Source of the DNA: Tranzscheliella williamsii
Lineage: Eukaryota > Basidiomycota > Ustilaginomycetes > Ustilaginales > Ustilaginaceae
Direction: 5' to 3'
Length of the DNA: 29,288 nt
Assembly: GCA_023212725.1 (NCBI GenBank)
Contig: JALBYF010000113.1
Span: 1 to 29,288, forward strand
The notes beneath the pieces are model-generated. The model saw nothing but the letters and a program-made list of their open reading frames with translations, was not told where the DNA came from and searched no databases. Below, piece after piece: positions 8,655 to 18,288 of the stretch (its first letter is position 1; every line of letters starts with the position of its first letter). The position numbers and the translations under genes were made by a program.

Positions 8655-10592
8655 ATGCAGTCCATCGCAACGATACATCCAGGCAGGGTCGAGCAAGTAC
8701 AGACGCTGGCGGCGCTGATCGGACACTCTCCCCAGCCATTGCCGTCTTCGATCGTCCTCCACGATGCCTGCTCCCCTGTCTCTACAGCGCGGTTGGCCAG
8801 GGATCTCCTTTCGCAACTTTCTGTGGAGCGCAGTCGCTCTGACTCGCCCCTCTTCTGGGCAAGCGTTTCTCCCTTGACGTCTATCAAGCCAACAACCCTG
8901 TTCCGTACCATTCTCGAGTCTTTGGAGCACCAGGCTGCGCAGCACCAGCTCCTTTCTGCGTCCGTCGCCCGTTCCCACGGCCAAGCTGAGGCTGGCCCGT
9001 CTTATGGAAGCTTAAAGCGCGAAAGGAAAGCGGACTTCTCCATTGACTACTTCCTCTCCAGACTCACCACCATCCTGAATTCTACACCTGCTACCTTCGT
9101 AGTTACCATCAGCGATGCCGAACGGATCCGCGACCTTTGGCCGGAGCATGTCTGGACTTCTTTCTGTCGCCTCGGTTCGCTTTCCGGCACGCAGGGTCGC
9201 ATCGCTACTCTCTTTGTCTCGACACTGCCGTGGTCGCAATACAGAACGCCCAGCGGCCTGACCGTCGCCTATCAGCCGATAACCGTACGCTTCCCTAGGC
9301 TTGCGCGCCAAGATCTGCTGACGATCCTGTCGCGCGATTTCGCTCCGCTCTGGCAGTCGTATCACTCCTCTGTCAGGTCGACACAGATACATGCCGGCAC
9401 CTCGCCTGGATTGTGCTCCCGTGCCACCCTACTAAAGCTAAAGACGTCAGAGTCAGGCGAACAAGTCTCGGAAGAATCGCTTCGAAGTCTCTACGAGCAA
9501 TTCACCGGCCTCTTCTATGACTCCATCCGTTCCAACATCAGCGATGTAGAGGAGCTCAGGGTGATGACTTCCGCCGTCTGGCACTCCTTTGTCGTGCCGG
9601 TACAGACCCGAGAGTGCTCGACCCACGACCTCCAGGGTCTCCTCCTGGCAGCCTCGGGCCTTTTTAGAGACGTCATCCTCCGTCTCCAGACCAGGGAGCT
9701 GGGTCCAAGGGAGTGGGCGCAGGATTCAAGACTCAAGAGCATACAGGCTAGCAAGGCGCGCCTGGCAGCTGCCAAGGTGCCCGTCCACGTCGCTGCCAGC
9801 TCGATGGACGCGTACGAGGTACCTATGGTCGACGAGGAACAGAAGCTCGACGAAGAAGAGTGGCTGGAGCGTGAGATGCAGGCCATGTCGCGCATGCAAT
9901 ATGCGTCGTCACAGGCGAGCATTTCGCTCCTCCCTTCCCTTGCACTGATCCCAACATTCTTGGTCCTGGCGTCTTTCCTGGCGTCCTACAATCCCTCCCG
10001 TCTCGACGTGAGGTACTTTCTTCGCGACGACTCGCTGTTGGGTTTGTCCAGAGGGTCCTCCAAGGGCAAGAGTCTCAAGGGCGGCCGGAAGCTGGGGCCG
10101 GGGCGTGGCCGCAAAGGCTCAGGCAAGGCGGGCGGACAACGGGGACGGCCGTCAAAGACGGCGCTCCGCGTGACAGGCGAGGATGGGCAGACGGAGAACC
10201 TAAATCGGCAGCAGCTGCTGGGACCGAGGCCGTTTCCGATCGACCGGCTGTTGTCGGTGTTTCAGGCGCTGGTGACCGAGGCGGCGCCGGAAATGGCAAT
10301 GGTGTACGCATCCCTGGTCGGCGATGGCGGTGATACGCGCACGGCGGGCGTCGCCGACCGCTCGGCCGTGTGGGAGGCCCGCAGCAGATCCCTCGCCGTC
10401 TATGCGCAGATCAACAACCTTGTCGCGCGCCGCATGCTCGTCCGCACCTCTGCCCAGGACAAGCTCGGGACCAGCATTAACTTCCGCACCAACATCGGCT
10501 ATAGCATCGCCGCGGTCCTCGCGCGCCGCGTCAAATTCGATCTCGACGACTGGCTCTGGGATTGGGGCGCTGGCGGTGGCAAGAGCATGTAG
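8655..10592 (+). CDS. ORC5: Origin recognition complex subunit 5
   Basis: Single exon, 645 residues. The N-terminal half aligns in pattern with the ORC5 AAA+-like domain: SSIVLHDACSPVSTARLARD at the P-loop position (31-50), FVVTISDAERIRDLWPE at the Walker B position (148-164), and RIATLFVSTLPWSQYR as the sensor strand. The C-terminal ORC5 domain includes FLVLASFLASYNPSRLDVRYFLR (by position 435-457) and LLGPRPFPIDRLLSVFQALV (521-540), a strong family signature. The P-loop lacks GK[ST] and the Walker B acid is apparently replaced. A Gly/Arg/Lys-rich insert at 463-505 contains GRGRK and RGRPSK, which resemble AT-hooks. ORC5 is a core subunit of the complex that marks replication origins in the nucleus. 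Family assignment is firm; consequences of the altered motifs are inferred. Confidence 0.92.
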   Translation: MQSIATIHPGRVEQVQTLAALIGHSPQPLPSSIVLHDACSPVSTARLARDLLSQLSVERSRSDSPLFWASVSPLTSIKPTTLFRTILESLEHQAAQHQLLSASVARSHGQAEAGPSYGSLKRERKADFSIDYFLSRLTTILNSTPATFVVTISDAERIRDLWPEHVWTSFCRLGSLSGTQGRIATLFVSTLPWSQYRTPSGLTVAYQPITVRFPRLARQDLLTILSRDFAPLWQSYHSSVRSTQIHAGTSPGLCSRATLLKLKTSESGEQVSEESLRSLYEQFTGLFYDSIRSNISDVEELRVMTSAVWHSFVVPVQTRECSTHDLQGLLLAASGLFRDVILRLQTRELGPREWAQDSRLKSIQASKARLAAAKVPVHVAASSMDAYEVPMVDEEQKLDEEEWLEREMQAMSRMQYASSQASISLLPSLALIPTFLVLASFLASYNPSRLDVRYFLRDDSLLGLSRGSSKGKSLKGGRKLGPGRGRKGSGKAGGQRGRPSKTALRVTGEDGQTENLNRQQLLGPRPFPIDRLLSVFQALVTEAAPEMAMVYASLVGDGGDTRTAGVADRSAVWEARSRSLAVYAQINNLVARRMLVRTSAQDKLGTSINFRTNIGYSIAAVLARRVKFDLDDWLWDWGAGGGKSM

Positions 10593-10795
10593 CTCGGTCA
10601 TGTCGTAGATGCACAGACAGGTAGCAATAACTACATTGAGCATCGCCGGCACATACTTTCACGCAGGCTGATTGAGTAGACTGGGTCGGATTCAGAAGGA
10701 TCTAGGTCGAGTACATGTAGAAGGGAACAGCGCACGGAGCCGAGTACACGAAAGCGACGGTGACTTTGCCGGTGCCAGACGAGCCGGAAGGATGC

Positions 10796-13150
10796 TCAAA
10801 AGGTCTCCCACTTCTGACTGCCGAGCGAGATGATGCGGTTAAAGACCTCGTCTCTGCGGCCCATGGCGGTGAGCTTGTAGATCTTATTTTGGGCGTCTAC
10901 AATCTCGATGCCATCGGCGACTTCGCCGCCGAGGGCCCAGCCGACAAGGAGCTTGCCCTTCCAGCCGAGACCTCCGACCTTGTGCACCTCCTTGATGTCC
11001 TCAATGGCGATCGAGAAGGTGGCGGCCTTGTGCTGGACGAGCTTCTGTGCAGTTTCCATGGCCGACGTGGTCGAACTGGCCTTGTTGGCCGCTGCCGCGG
11101 CATTGGTGGGGCTGCCAGCGCCGAGCCGCTCGAAGGCAACCGACGGTGTCGCCGCCGTGGTGACGATGAAGACGTTGCCCTTCTTACCCTTATACCGGCA
11201 CTGGAACTTGACGGGCCCGTCGGCAGCATACTTTTTGGCCGTCTCTTCGGAATGCACCACTCCGAGCTTGACCTTGGCTTGCATCGACTGCACTGTGGTG
11301 GCCTTGACCCGATTCACGCCGAGCGCCGTCTCGACGCCGGCCTTGGTGACGCCCTTGAGCACGTTCAGTATTTTGCTGCTCTTTTTGCCGGCCTTTGGAT
11401 CGGTCGCCGAAGTGTCTTCCCCCTTGGGTCTGCTTCCGACGTCGTTTGCCTGAGCCTCGGCCAGCTGCCCTGCATACTCGGGCGGTAGATCAGAATCCGT
11501 GGCCATGTCGGAACCGTGGAGAGCCGAGGGCTGTGGCGCAACGACAGTAGGGGGCGGCGGTGGTAGCGGCGACTTGTTCGCCTCTCCGATTCGCAAAAGG
11601 GTGACAGTGAGCTGGGCGTTGGTAGGGACATCGCGGAGTAGCAAGTATCGAGGCTGAAGATACAACTTCCACTTGGGGATGTTCCTGTCGAGCCAGGCAA
11701 TCACCTCGGGGAACTTGACCTGGTCGATGAGCGGCTGTCCAAATAAGGCGAAGCCCATGCCAAACGTCGTGCCTTTGTAGATCATCGTCTCGTTGAGGAT
11801 CAGGGAGACCAGCAAAACGGGCAGAAGCGCGCCAGCAATTCTGTAGCGGGGCACCCAGCGAGAAAAGGGGGGCGTGGGCGCCAATGCATTGCAGAAGCGC
11901 TCGTAATCGTCGCAGATATTGTTCAGCATGTGCATGAACGGCGCAAGACTGGCAAAAATGGCCTGCTCCATAGGCTTCTTGGTGTGATCTCCCTTATCGG
12001 GGTGACCGGTATTGTCTCCCGACGCCTTGCTCTGGGCACTATGGGCGATCGCAGCGACGCTGGCGGGTTCGGCCTCCGGGTTCATTCTCTCCAAGTCGGC
12101 ACCGTCGTCCTCCTCAGTGTCGACCAGGCCAGCCGCTTGCGCGGGCGTACTGGTGTTGTCTTTGCCAGCTGCGGTGCTGAGGGCGACATGGCCAAGTGCA
12201 CCTACCAAGTTGGAAGCCTCTTGTTCGACAGCCTCTCCTTCGTAGCTTTCGGCAGCACCGGTCAAACTGTGCTTGCTACCGAGATGACCGGCCGCAGGGA
12301 CTTTTGCCCGGCCGGTCGACGTGTCGATGGCAGCGATAGGAGCGGGAGGGAAGAGAATGGTTCTCGCACGGGGCGACACGATAAGAACGAGCACCAGAGA
12401 GAGTAGGGTGGGCACCAGCAGATCGAAGATCCAAGCGAGCAGATAGACCAACATGAACGGAGCCGTGCGGTGCGGCTCGGTCCACGATCGGATGCGAGCG
12501 ATGTGCTTGGCAAAGGCGACGACCGTGACGACGACATCAATGTAGAGCCTTTCCAGCGTGGCTCTCAGCTTGTCAGGCGAGAATTCCTCCTTGTTGGAGG
12601 TGTACATGTCAAGGCCGCCCTCGGGAGGCGCCTCAAGCGCTCGGACGCGGTAGGTCTGCTTGTTGAAACGACGGACAAGCAGCCAAAGGGCCTCGTTCCT
12701 CATTCCGTGCAAGACGGGTATGGGGACGTTGGGCTCTGCGCTCCATCCGAGATCCTTCAGCTCGGGTTCGATCGGTCGATCAAAGTCGCCCGGCCCTGAT
12801 GCCGGGACCTTGTCATGGGTGCCGGGAAGGTCGGTGATCCTTTCGGGCGCCACATCGGCCTTGGGGACCTCGTCGAGATGGGCTTCGTGGTCAAGAGCGG
12901 ATGCGGAAGTCGATACATTCTCTTTGTTTGCGAACTGCCCGGCCTCTTTGGTTGGATCACCGTGATCGATCAGGCTTGCGTCCGCCTTCAGCGGCTGTGT
13001 GGGTTGTCCCGGCGCAGCCGACATGCCCGCTGCAGCCTGGTCTGGATCCGGTACGGGCTGAGCTGAGCCGCTTGCAGCCCCTACGGCGGCAGTGTTGGTA
13101 TCGAGCGCTGGAGCCGCCTTGGCCGTAGGCTGAACAATAGGATCAGACAT
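10796..13150 (-). CDS. DUF3292-like fungal membrane protein with GRAM-like C-terminus
   Basis: Single exon, 784 residues. The first 125 residues are low-complexity and probably disordered. Residues 145-225 form a conserved-looking block (MRNEALWLLVRRFNKQTYRV). Two hydrophobic hairpins follow, at about 231-260 and 437-470, suggesting a membrane-embedded or reticulon-like topology. Residues 590-625 look helical and amphipathic. Residues 645-780 resemble a GRAM/PH fold: FQCRYKGKKGNVFIVTT, then AATFSIAIEDIKEVHKVGG and IEIVDAQNKIYKLTAMGRRDEVFNRI. This architecture fits the uncharacterised fungal DUF3292 family. A GRAM-like domain suggests lipid binding at an organelle membrane, but that is inference. 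The gene is convergent with ORC5, with about 200 bases between stops, and divergent from the paraoxonase-like gene. Confidence 0.75.
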   Translation of the reverse strand: MSDPIVQPTAKAAPALDTNTAAVGAASGSAQPVPDPDQAAAGMSAAPGQPTQPLKADASLIDHGDPTKEAGQFANKENVSTSASALDHEAHLDEVPKADVAPERITDLPGTHDKVPASGPGDFDRPIEPELKDLGWSAEPNVPIPVLHGMRNEALWLLVRRFNKQTYRVRALEAPPEGGLDMYTSNKEEFSPDKLRATLERLYIDVVVTVVAFAKHIARIRSWTEPHRTAPFMLVYLLAWIFDLLVPTLLSLVLVLIVSPRARTILFPPAPIAAIDTSTGRAKVPAAGHLGSKHSLTGAAESYEGEAVEQEASNLVGALGHVALSTAAGKDNTSTPAQAAGLVDTEEDDGADLERMNPEAEPASVAAIAHSAQSKASGDNTGHPDKGDHTKKPMEQAIFASLAPFMHMLNNICDDYERFCNALAPTPPFSRWVPRYRIAGALLPVLLVSLILNETMIYKGTTFGMGFALFGQPLIDQVKFPEVIAWLDRNIPKWKLYLQPRYLLLRDVPTNAQLTVTLLRIGEANKSPLPPPPPTVVAPQPSALHGSDMATDSDLPPEYAGQLAEAQANDVGSRPKGEDTSATDPKAGKKSSKILNVLKGVTKAGVETALGVNRVKATTVQSMQAKVKLGVVHSEETAKKYAADGPVKFQCRYKGKKGNVFIVTTAATPSVAFERLGAGSPTNAAAAANKASSTTSAMETAQKLVQHKAATFSIAIEDIKEVHKVGGLGWKGKLLVGWALGGEVADGIEIVDAQNKIYKLTAMGRRDEVFNRIISLGSQKWETF

Positions 13151-13889
13151 CCTTTAGGATGGCCTCGACGAGCACGATGAGTCTCCAGGCAAAACACAGA
13201 TCTTTCAACAATAGGTAGAAAGGTGACAGTTAGATGAGAACGTTGTGGTCTTGGCCGAAAGATCAAGTCCACCAAGGCCTTTACGATCGCCCTTCTCCGA
13301 TGACGGCTCGCGGCTACGGTGTTCCCATTCTTCATTTCAAGGCAAGATGCCGGTCAGCCAGGGAGTGGCCGGTGGGTATCTGGGCCAGAATGAATCATCA
13401 GGGCGGACAAGTGCCACTGTTGGAAGGCATTTGTTACTCGCGCAGGCTTTCTCTTATGTCATCCTGCATACACCTCCATCAAGATCCTATGGCGTCCCGT
13501 TCGATCTCGGCGGCGCGCGAATTTTAAAAAGGCCTGAGCCGCCGTTAAAGGGGAGCTTATGAAGGCCTTCAGATCTCTGTATGAGGCGGACAAAGAGCCC
13601 GCAGATAACAAAATGATTTGGGTATGCAGCTGCCACCTTGCGCAGCGGGAGAGTTCATCCGAACTGGACCTGTCGTTTTGCGGGGTGGCATTTCTCCCAA
13701 CGTGACCTCGCCGCTTCTAGCGGCCCTTCTGGGTACCGCCCGGTCAAGCGCAGTGACTGCTGAGGTCTGACATGACTTATATGGATGCTTGTGGAGCCTA
13801 TTTCGCTCACTCCCCTCATCGCTTATCTTCCCCCCCGACTCTGCCTGCTTCCACAGAAAGGGCATCTTTGCTAGACCGATCTCGTAGCC
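13151..13889. promoter_or_regulatory. Divergent intergenic region, DUF3292-like / paraoxonase-like promoters
   Basis: About 740 bases separate two divergent start codons. A TTTTAAAAAG stretch near 13522 could serve as a TATA-like element. Overlapping short frames on both strands show no recognisable domain. A pyrimidine-rich stretch (13800-13860) lies just upstream of the paraoxonase-like start. No RNA gene seen. Confidence 0.45.
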
Positions 13890-15194
13890 ATGTCGAAATT
13901 ACTTCCTTGGTTAGGGCTTCCCGTTCTTGTGGCCGCCCTGGCCTACCAGTTTCTGTCGGGTCCCGGAACCAAGGTGCACGACGTGTTTGGCTTGGGCCGT
14001 GAGGTAAGCAGCACCTCCCATGGGCCCTGCACCAAGATCCCCGAGCTGGAAGCTTGCGAGGACATGTGGCTGCACAGGCCCTCGGGCTTGCTCTACCTCG
14101 CCTGTTCTGACATTAAGGGTCGGTTGGCGTGGACGCCCGCCATCGACAATTTGGACGTCACCGGCCGGCCGCATACGGACCACATTGCTATCCTGGACAC
14201 TCGAGCTTCCGGACCGATTTCGTCTCGGATCACCAAGATCAAGACCGTCTCGTACACTGGCTCGCTCAATCTGCACGGCCTCAGTATCTACGAGGTTCCA
14301 TCCCAGTCGGCTGAGCTCAAGCCAACGCTGCGCGTCTTTGTCAACAACCACCGTCCTCCGCTCGATCCGGTCAGCCATTCCGCTCTGGACGCCAGCAAGG
14401 TCGGTGCCAACTCCACTGTCGAGCTTTTCGAGACGACACTCGGCGAAGGGCGGATGCGGCACGTTCGAACCTATGCCCACGACGCTATCCGTACGCCCAA
14501 TCGACCCGCTGCTGTTGGCCCCGACAGCTTTGTTTTCACCAACGATCACAAGCGCAAAATCGGCGCGGCTCGGGCACTTGAGCTTTTCTTTCCTTCCAGC
14601 GATCTCGGCTTCTGCGATGCAAAGGGCTGCAAGATCGCTGCTCCGGGTCCTTACCCCTTAGTCAACGGTATAGTTCAGGTACGTGCAGCGCCGTATTGCT
14701 TCATATCCTTCTCCTGCCCATGGGCCTGACATTCTCTGGTCCGCCTCGTTGCGGCTCCTGTCGTGTGCTGCGCACAGAGTGTCAAAAATCCGCGGGTTTA
14801 CTACGTCCCCTCCTCGTCCGACCCCAATGTCAGGGTGTTTGAGCTACAGGCGGACCACACCCTCTCGCTGATCGATGTGATCTACACGGGCTACCCGTCG
14901 GACAACCTGACGGTGGACGAGGACGACAATATCTACACTGCGTCGTTCCCGAAGCTGGTACCGTTGTTGCGGAAGTTCAAGGATCCTTTCACTCATCATG
15001 CCCCGACCGCGGTGCTCAAGATCAGCCACAATACTGACAAGGACCGCTTCTTTGGCAAGAAATTCAACGTTGAAAAGGTGCTCGAGGACGACGGAACAAA
15101 CATGTCGGCCGCCACCACAGCGCTATGGGATGGTCATAAGGGCGGCTTCTGGCTTTCGGGTGTAATGAGCGCCACAGCCTTCTGCAAGGTCTAA
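13890..15194 (+). CDS. Paraoxonase/arylesterase-like beta-propeller, membrane-anchored
   Basis: Two exons, 13890-14678 and 14778-15194, with a 99-base intron (GTACGT ... CACAG, phase 0), giving 401 residues. An N-terminal hydrophobic segment (residues 4-22) is probably a signal anchor, as in PON proteins. The PON pattern is clear in NLHGLSIYE, STVELFETT and AVGPDSFVFTNDH. By alignment with human PON1, all calcium ligands appear kept: E57, D58, N204, N259, D305, N306 (PON1 E53, D54, N168, N224, D269, N270). The PON1 His dyad corresponds to H129 and H154. C47 and C399 match the PON1 disulfide. The family hydrolyses lactones and aryl esters; the substrate here is unknown. Full conservation of the active site suggests a working enzyme, probably facing the ER lumen or cell exterior. 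Confidence 0.9.
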
Positions 15195-15372
15195 TGTCTT
15201 TCAGCGCAACTACCACTGAATCCGGACGCCTGCTTCTAATCACATCCATACTGCGTCGTGCCTGCCCGCCGTTTCGTCTGTGCTTGAATAGTTACCTTTG
15301 CGCAACGTTCGTGCGGTTCTGCTGTATATATAACCAACAGGCGGCCCCTTTGCCCATAGAGTAGTTTTCTTG

Positions 15373-15468
15373 GGCCGCTTGGCGTAGTGGTATCGCGCTT
15401 GCTTTGGGAATTGTACTTCACAATTTGCGATATGCAAGAGGTCACGAGTTCGATCCTCGTAGCGGCCC
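15373..15468 (+). tRNA. tRNA-Pro (anticodon UGG) with a 24-nt intron
   Basis: Acceptor stem GGCCGCT (15373-15379) pairs with AGCGGCC (15461-15467), with discriminator C15468. The A box is TGGCGTAGTGG and the B box GAGTTCGATCC. The D stem is GCG/CGC. The anticodon stem CTTGC/GCAAG encloses a loop reading T-T-TGG-G. The intron at 15409-15432, directly after position 37, folds as AATTGT/ACAATT around ACTTC. The T arm is ACGAG/CTCGT. A T6 run at 15476-15481 is the Pol III terminator. Anticodon and loop match fungal tRNA-Pro(UGG), which is also intron-bearing in yeast. Confidence 0.95.
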
Positions 15469-15701
15469 GACTACGTTTTTTCAAGACTTTTTGCCATCTT
15501 TTTGGCACCCACGAACGCAGAAACGTGAAGGAAATCCCCTCGTCCAATTTCGAGCAAGATCGATCAGGAAATGGCCGAGTAATCGTGTTTTCAAGTTTTG
15601 GGGATGATGGTTTCTGACACCCATCAGACCCATCTTTCCACAACACGGCTGTCGCCATACATCCGCACCAACCTCGCCTAATACGACCCACTCAGATCAC
15701 C

Positions 15702-17073
15702 ATGCCGCACGCCAACGAGCTTTCCCCGACCTTCACACACCTCTCAGCGCCGACTTAGCCACCAATCGAGCCCCTTCAGCTCCCGCAACACAACGAAATC
15801 GAAGCGCTTTTTCAGCAACCCGCGCCTTCAGAGCGAGGTTGGGGAGCCCTCTTTCAAGCACTGGGCAAAACCAACACCAATTCCAGCCTTTTGATCAGAA
15901 CAAGCTATCTTCGGGCGACCTCAGGGCCACCATAGTTGCCCCTGATCGTCGCCAGCCTCTACAGATCCCACGGCCACGTCAGCGTCACACGCAGCTTCAT
16001 TTGGCCATCGGCTCAGCCAAGGGGTCCGAGCACACTGTTCATTTGCCATCTTTATTCCTACCTGTAAGCCGACCCCTCGGCCCAGGAGGCCCGAACCACT
16101 GTCCGCCTGTCCCTTTGTGGCCCTTGCGGCCACGCACAACTGATTTGGGGCCAGCCCAGCGGCACCAAGAGCTTCAAGGTACTCCACCCTCAACTTCGCA
16201 TTCTTCCGTCACCTTGCCGCCCTGTTTCCCAAGCCCAACGACCAACAATTCGACCTTCCATCCTTCGACCGCACCTTCTACATGTCCAGTCACCCTCACC
16301 ATGGCAGACCCAACGCCAACCAGGCTGCTGGCGGCAACAACGTGCGGCGCAACCTTGGGGACACCTCAGGCATTGCCACCAATGACCCCGCCGAGCCGGA
16401 CCAGGAGTCCATCGCTCCTATCATCACTGGCCGCCATGTGTGGGCTGCACGCCGTACCCACTCGGGACCTCCTGGTAGCCCCACTCCTCCTCTGGTTCCA
16501 TACGAGGATCTACCCTTTCCAAAATCTGACCGTGCCCAGCTCCCTCCACGTACGGTCCGCTGGCAATTCGTTGGAAAGTACAGCCTCAACAGGGAAGAAC
16601 AAATTGCATGCGGTTCCTTCCGCATTCGAGTTCGACGCTACTTTGCGCAGAATGGTGCCGCCGATGTCCACTTCTCCGTCACATTCCCACGAGGAGTTGG
16701 CCGGGGCCGGTTTTTCGACATCGAGACTGAACCTGCCCAGCTGCAGACCCTTAGTGAGGTCCCCTTGGTTTTCAACGGTACCAAACTGCAGCGACACCTT
16801 ATTGATTCGGTCCTACCCAAGACCGCTATGGTGGTGGAGATTGCCGGATTCTCCACAGCGGTCGACCTCACAACCACTGCACGCCTCATCGCCCATAGCC
16901 TTCAGCCCTATGTCCAAGTGCACGATATCTGGATGCAGCAAATCTCATTTCCCGACGACCCAACACCGCAAGACTTCAACAGGCTCGCAGCTCTGGTCTC
17001 TATCACCGCAAATGGTGACGGCGATGTCATAAGCAAGATGGAAACAGAGACAAGGACAAGGACAAAATGCTAA
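15702..17073 (+). pseudogene. Degenerate coding relic, possibly retroelement gag/ORF1-like
   Basis: The longest intact part is a 263-residue frame from ATG 16282 to 17073 with protein-like composition (EEQIACGSFRIRVRRYFA, FSVTFPRGVGRGRFFDIETE, VHDIWMQQISFPDDPTPQDF). Its frame remains protein-like upstream of that ATG back to about 16179 (RHLAALFPKPNDQQFDLPSF). Before 16178 the coherent reading moves to another frame (WGQPSGTKSF), which traces back to an ATG at 15702 but has stops at 15756, 15933 and 16065. This suggests one longer gene broken by a frameshift and three stops. I recognise no named domain. The composition, decay and position about 230 bases downstream of a tRNA gene suggest a retroelement gag or LINE ORF1 relic. 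A live orphan gene from 16282 is the alternative. Confidence 0.4.
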
Positions 17074-18288
17074 CGCTGACTAGAACAAAGGATCAATCGT
17101 TGACGGTGCTGACTGCTAACAGGAATGGTGACCATAGGGGTGGTAGGAAGAAGGAGGATAGCGACAAGGAAGCTGACTATATAGTGCTGGGAGTGACTGG
17201 GGTCTTGACACGTGCTGGTTAGTGCAAGAAGGCGAACAAGCATACGGCCGAAATAAGGTAGGAAAGGAGTCGGCCGAGACAAGCTAAGAGCTCAGGAACT
17301 GCGGAGTACTGATCGCTGCTGCTGGCTTTCCCCCCGTGACAACGTCACCTCGTTAGAGGATCCATAGTTTGTTGGCTTCTGTTGGAAGGGGAGGACGATC
17401 CTGGCCTAGAGGCTTCCTTCCCTTTCCTTGTTTCGTTGTACAATATTCGTTTCGGCGTGGCATGCAATCGGATAGGCCGTAGACGGCCTGAGATCTATAT
17501 ATAAAGAAGAAGAACAGAATCGTCTGTCATCTCTGAATGCAACCTATAGCGGCAGCATACTTGACTTGTCTACCCGTTATGTGGAATTGTCCCGTCGTGT
17601 CGGGTTCGACGAGCTTCGTGACACTCATTGTTCTGTCGAGCAGGTCTTGTTTCGTCCTTCTTTTTCGTGTTTCGTTTCCGCCCATTTTCATAAGATTTTC
17701 TATTCCACGCTTTTAGACCGGTGTTACACCGCACATGCTGACGATCCCAAGAGGAAAAGAGGAGAAGAGGGGACTCAAGCTCTGCAGGGGTGTGTGATCG
17801 AAAGCGATCACCCGGTTCGCTGGGCTAGTGGGTCGTCTACGAAGCACAGCGGAAAGAGGCGGAGGCTGCTCGGTTTAATCTGATAAGGATCTGCAGGGGC
17901 AGCTGCTGCGTCTGTGTTTGTTGAAAGGAGCCAAATGAGTAGGGCGGGATAGCCTAGTCATGCGGCCGAGATTGAGCATGCATGCTGATTACAACCCCTT
18001 TGTCGAGTGCAGTATACACAAATTAACGGCGCAGTATGCACACACAAATACATCTATTGAACGGCAGGGAAAGCCTACATAAGTCGCGGTGGCGTGCGCG
18101 GTGGCAAGATAAGCCAGCACATAGTCACTGAATGCCTCCACTCACATCCTCACCGCGTTTGCCCGACTGAGCCTGCCAGACCCTCCGTCGCGACTCTCCT
18201 CCTTTATCGGCGACGGCGTCCAGCTCACGCCCTTCCCCCCTTTCATTTCGTTTCCCCACCGGCGCTCTGTCCATAGCCGTAGAACAAG
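17074..18288. other. Gene-free stretch with palindromes and a TATA-like box, possible LTR remnant
   Basis: About 1.2 kb without a credible coding region. It holds several perfect short inverted repeats: GTGAC-AAC-GTCAC (17336-17348), AGGCCG-TAGA-CGGCCT (17474-17489) and TGATCG-AAAG-CGATCA (17795-17810). A TATATATAAAG box lies near 17496-17506. This mix resembles the promoter and R region of a retroelement LTR, and it follows the coding relic. I found no terminal repeat, target-site duplication or primer-binding site that would prove it. The last 200 bases should carry the promoter of the protease gene. Pyrimidine-rich DNA (18130-18260) precedes its start. Confidence 0.35.

Noticed and set aside
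10760..11488. 242-residue plus-strand frame antisense to the DUF3292-like gene
   Set aside because: Opposite-strand shadow of the GRAM-like region, composition only.
15839..17032. 397-residue plus-strand frame over the relic region
   Set aside because: Pro/Ser/Thr/His-rich composition with no domain; from 16282 it overlaps a frame with much better protein character, so it is a by-product frame.
17566..17883. 105-residue plus-strand frame in the gene-free stretch
   Set aside because: Starts at a non-ATG codon, has no recognisable domain and crosses a perfect hairpin.
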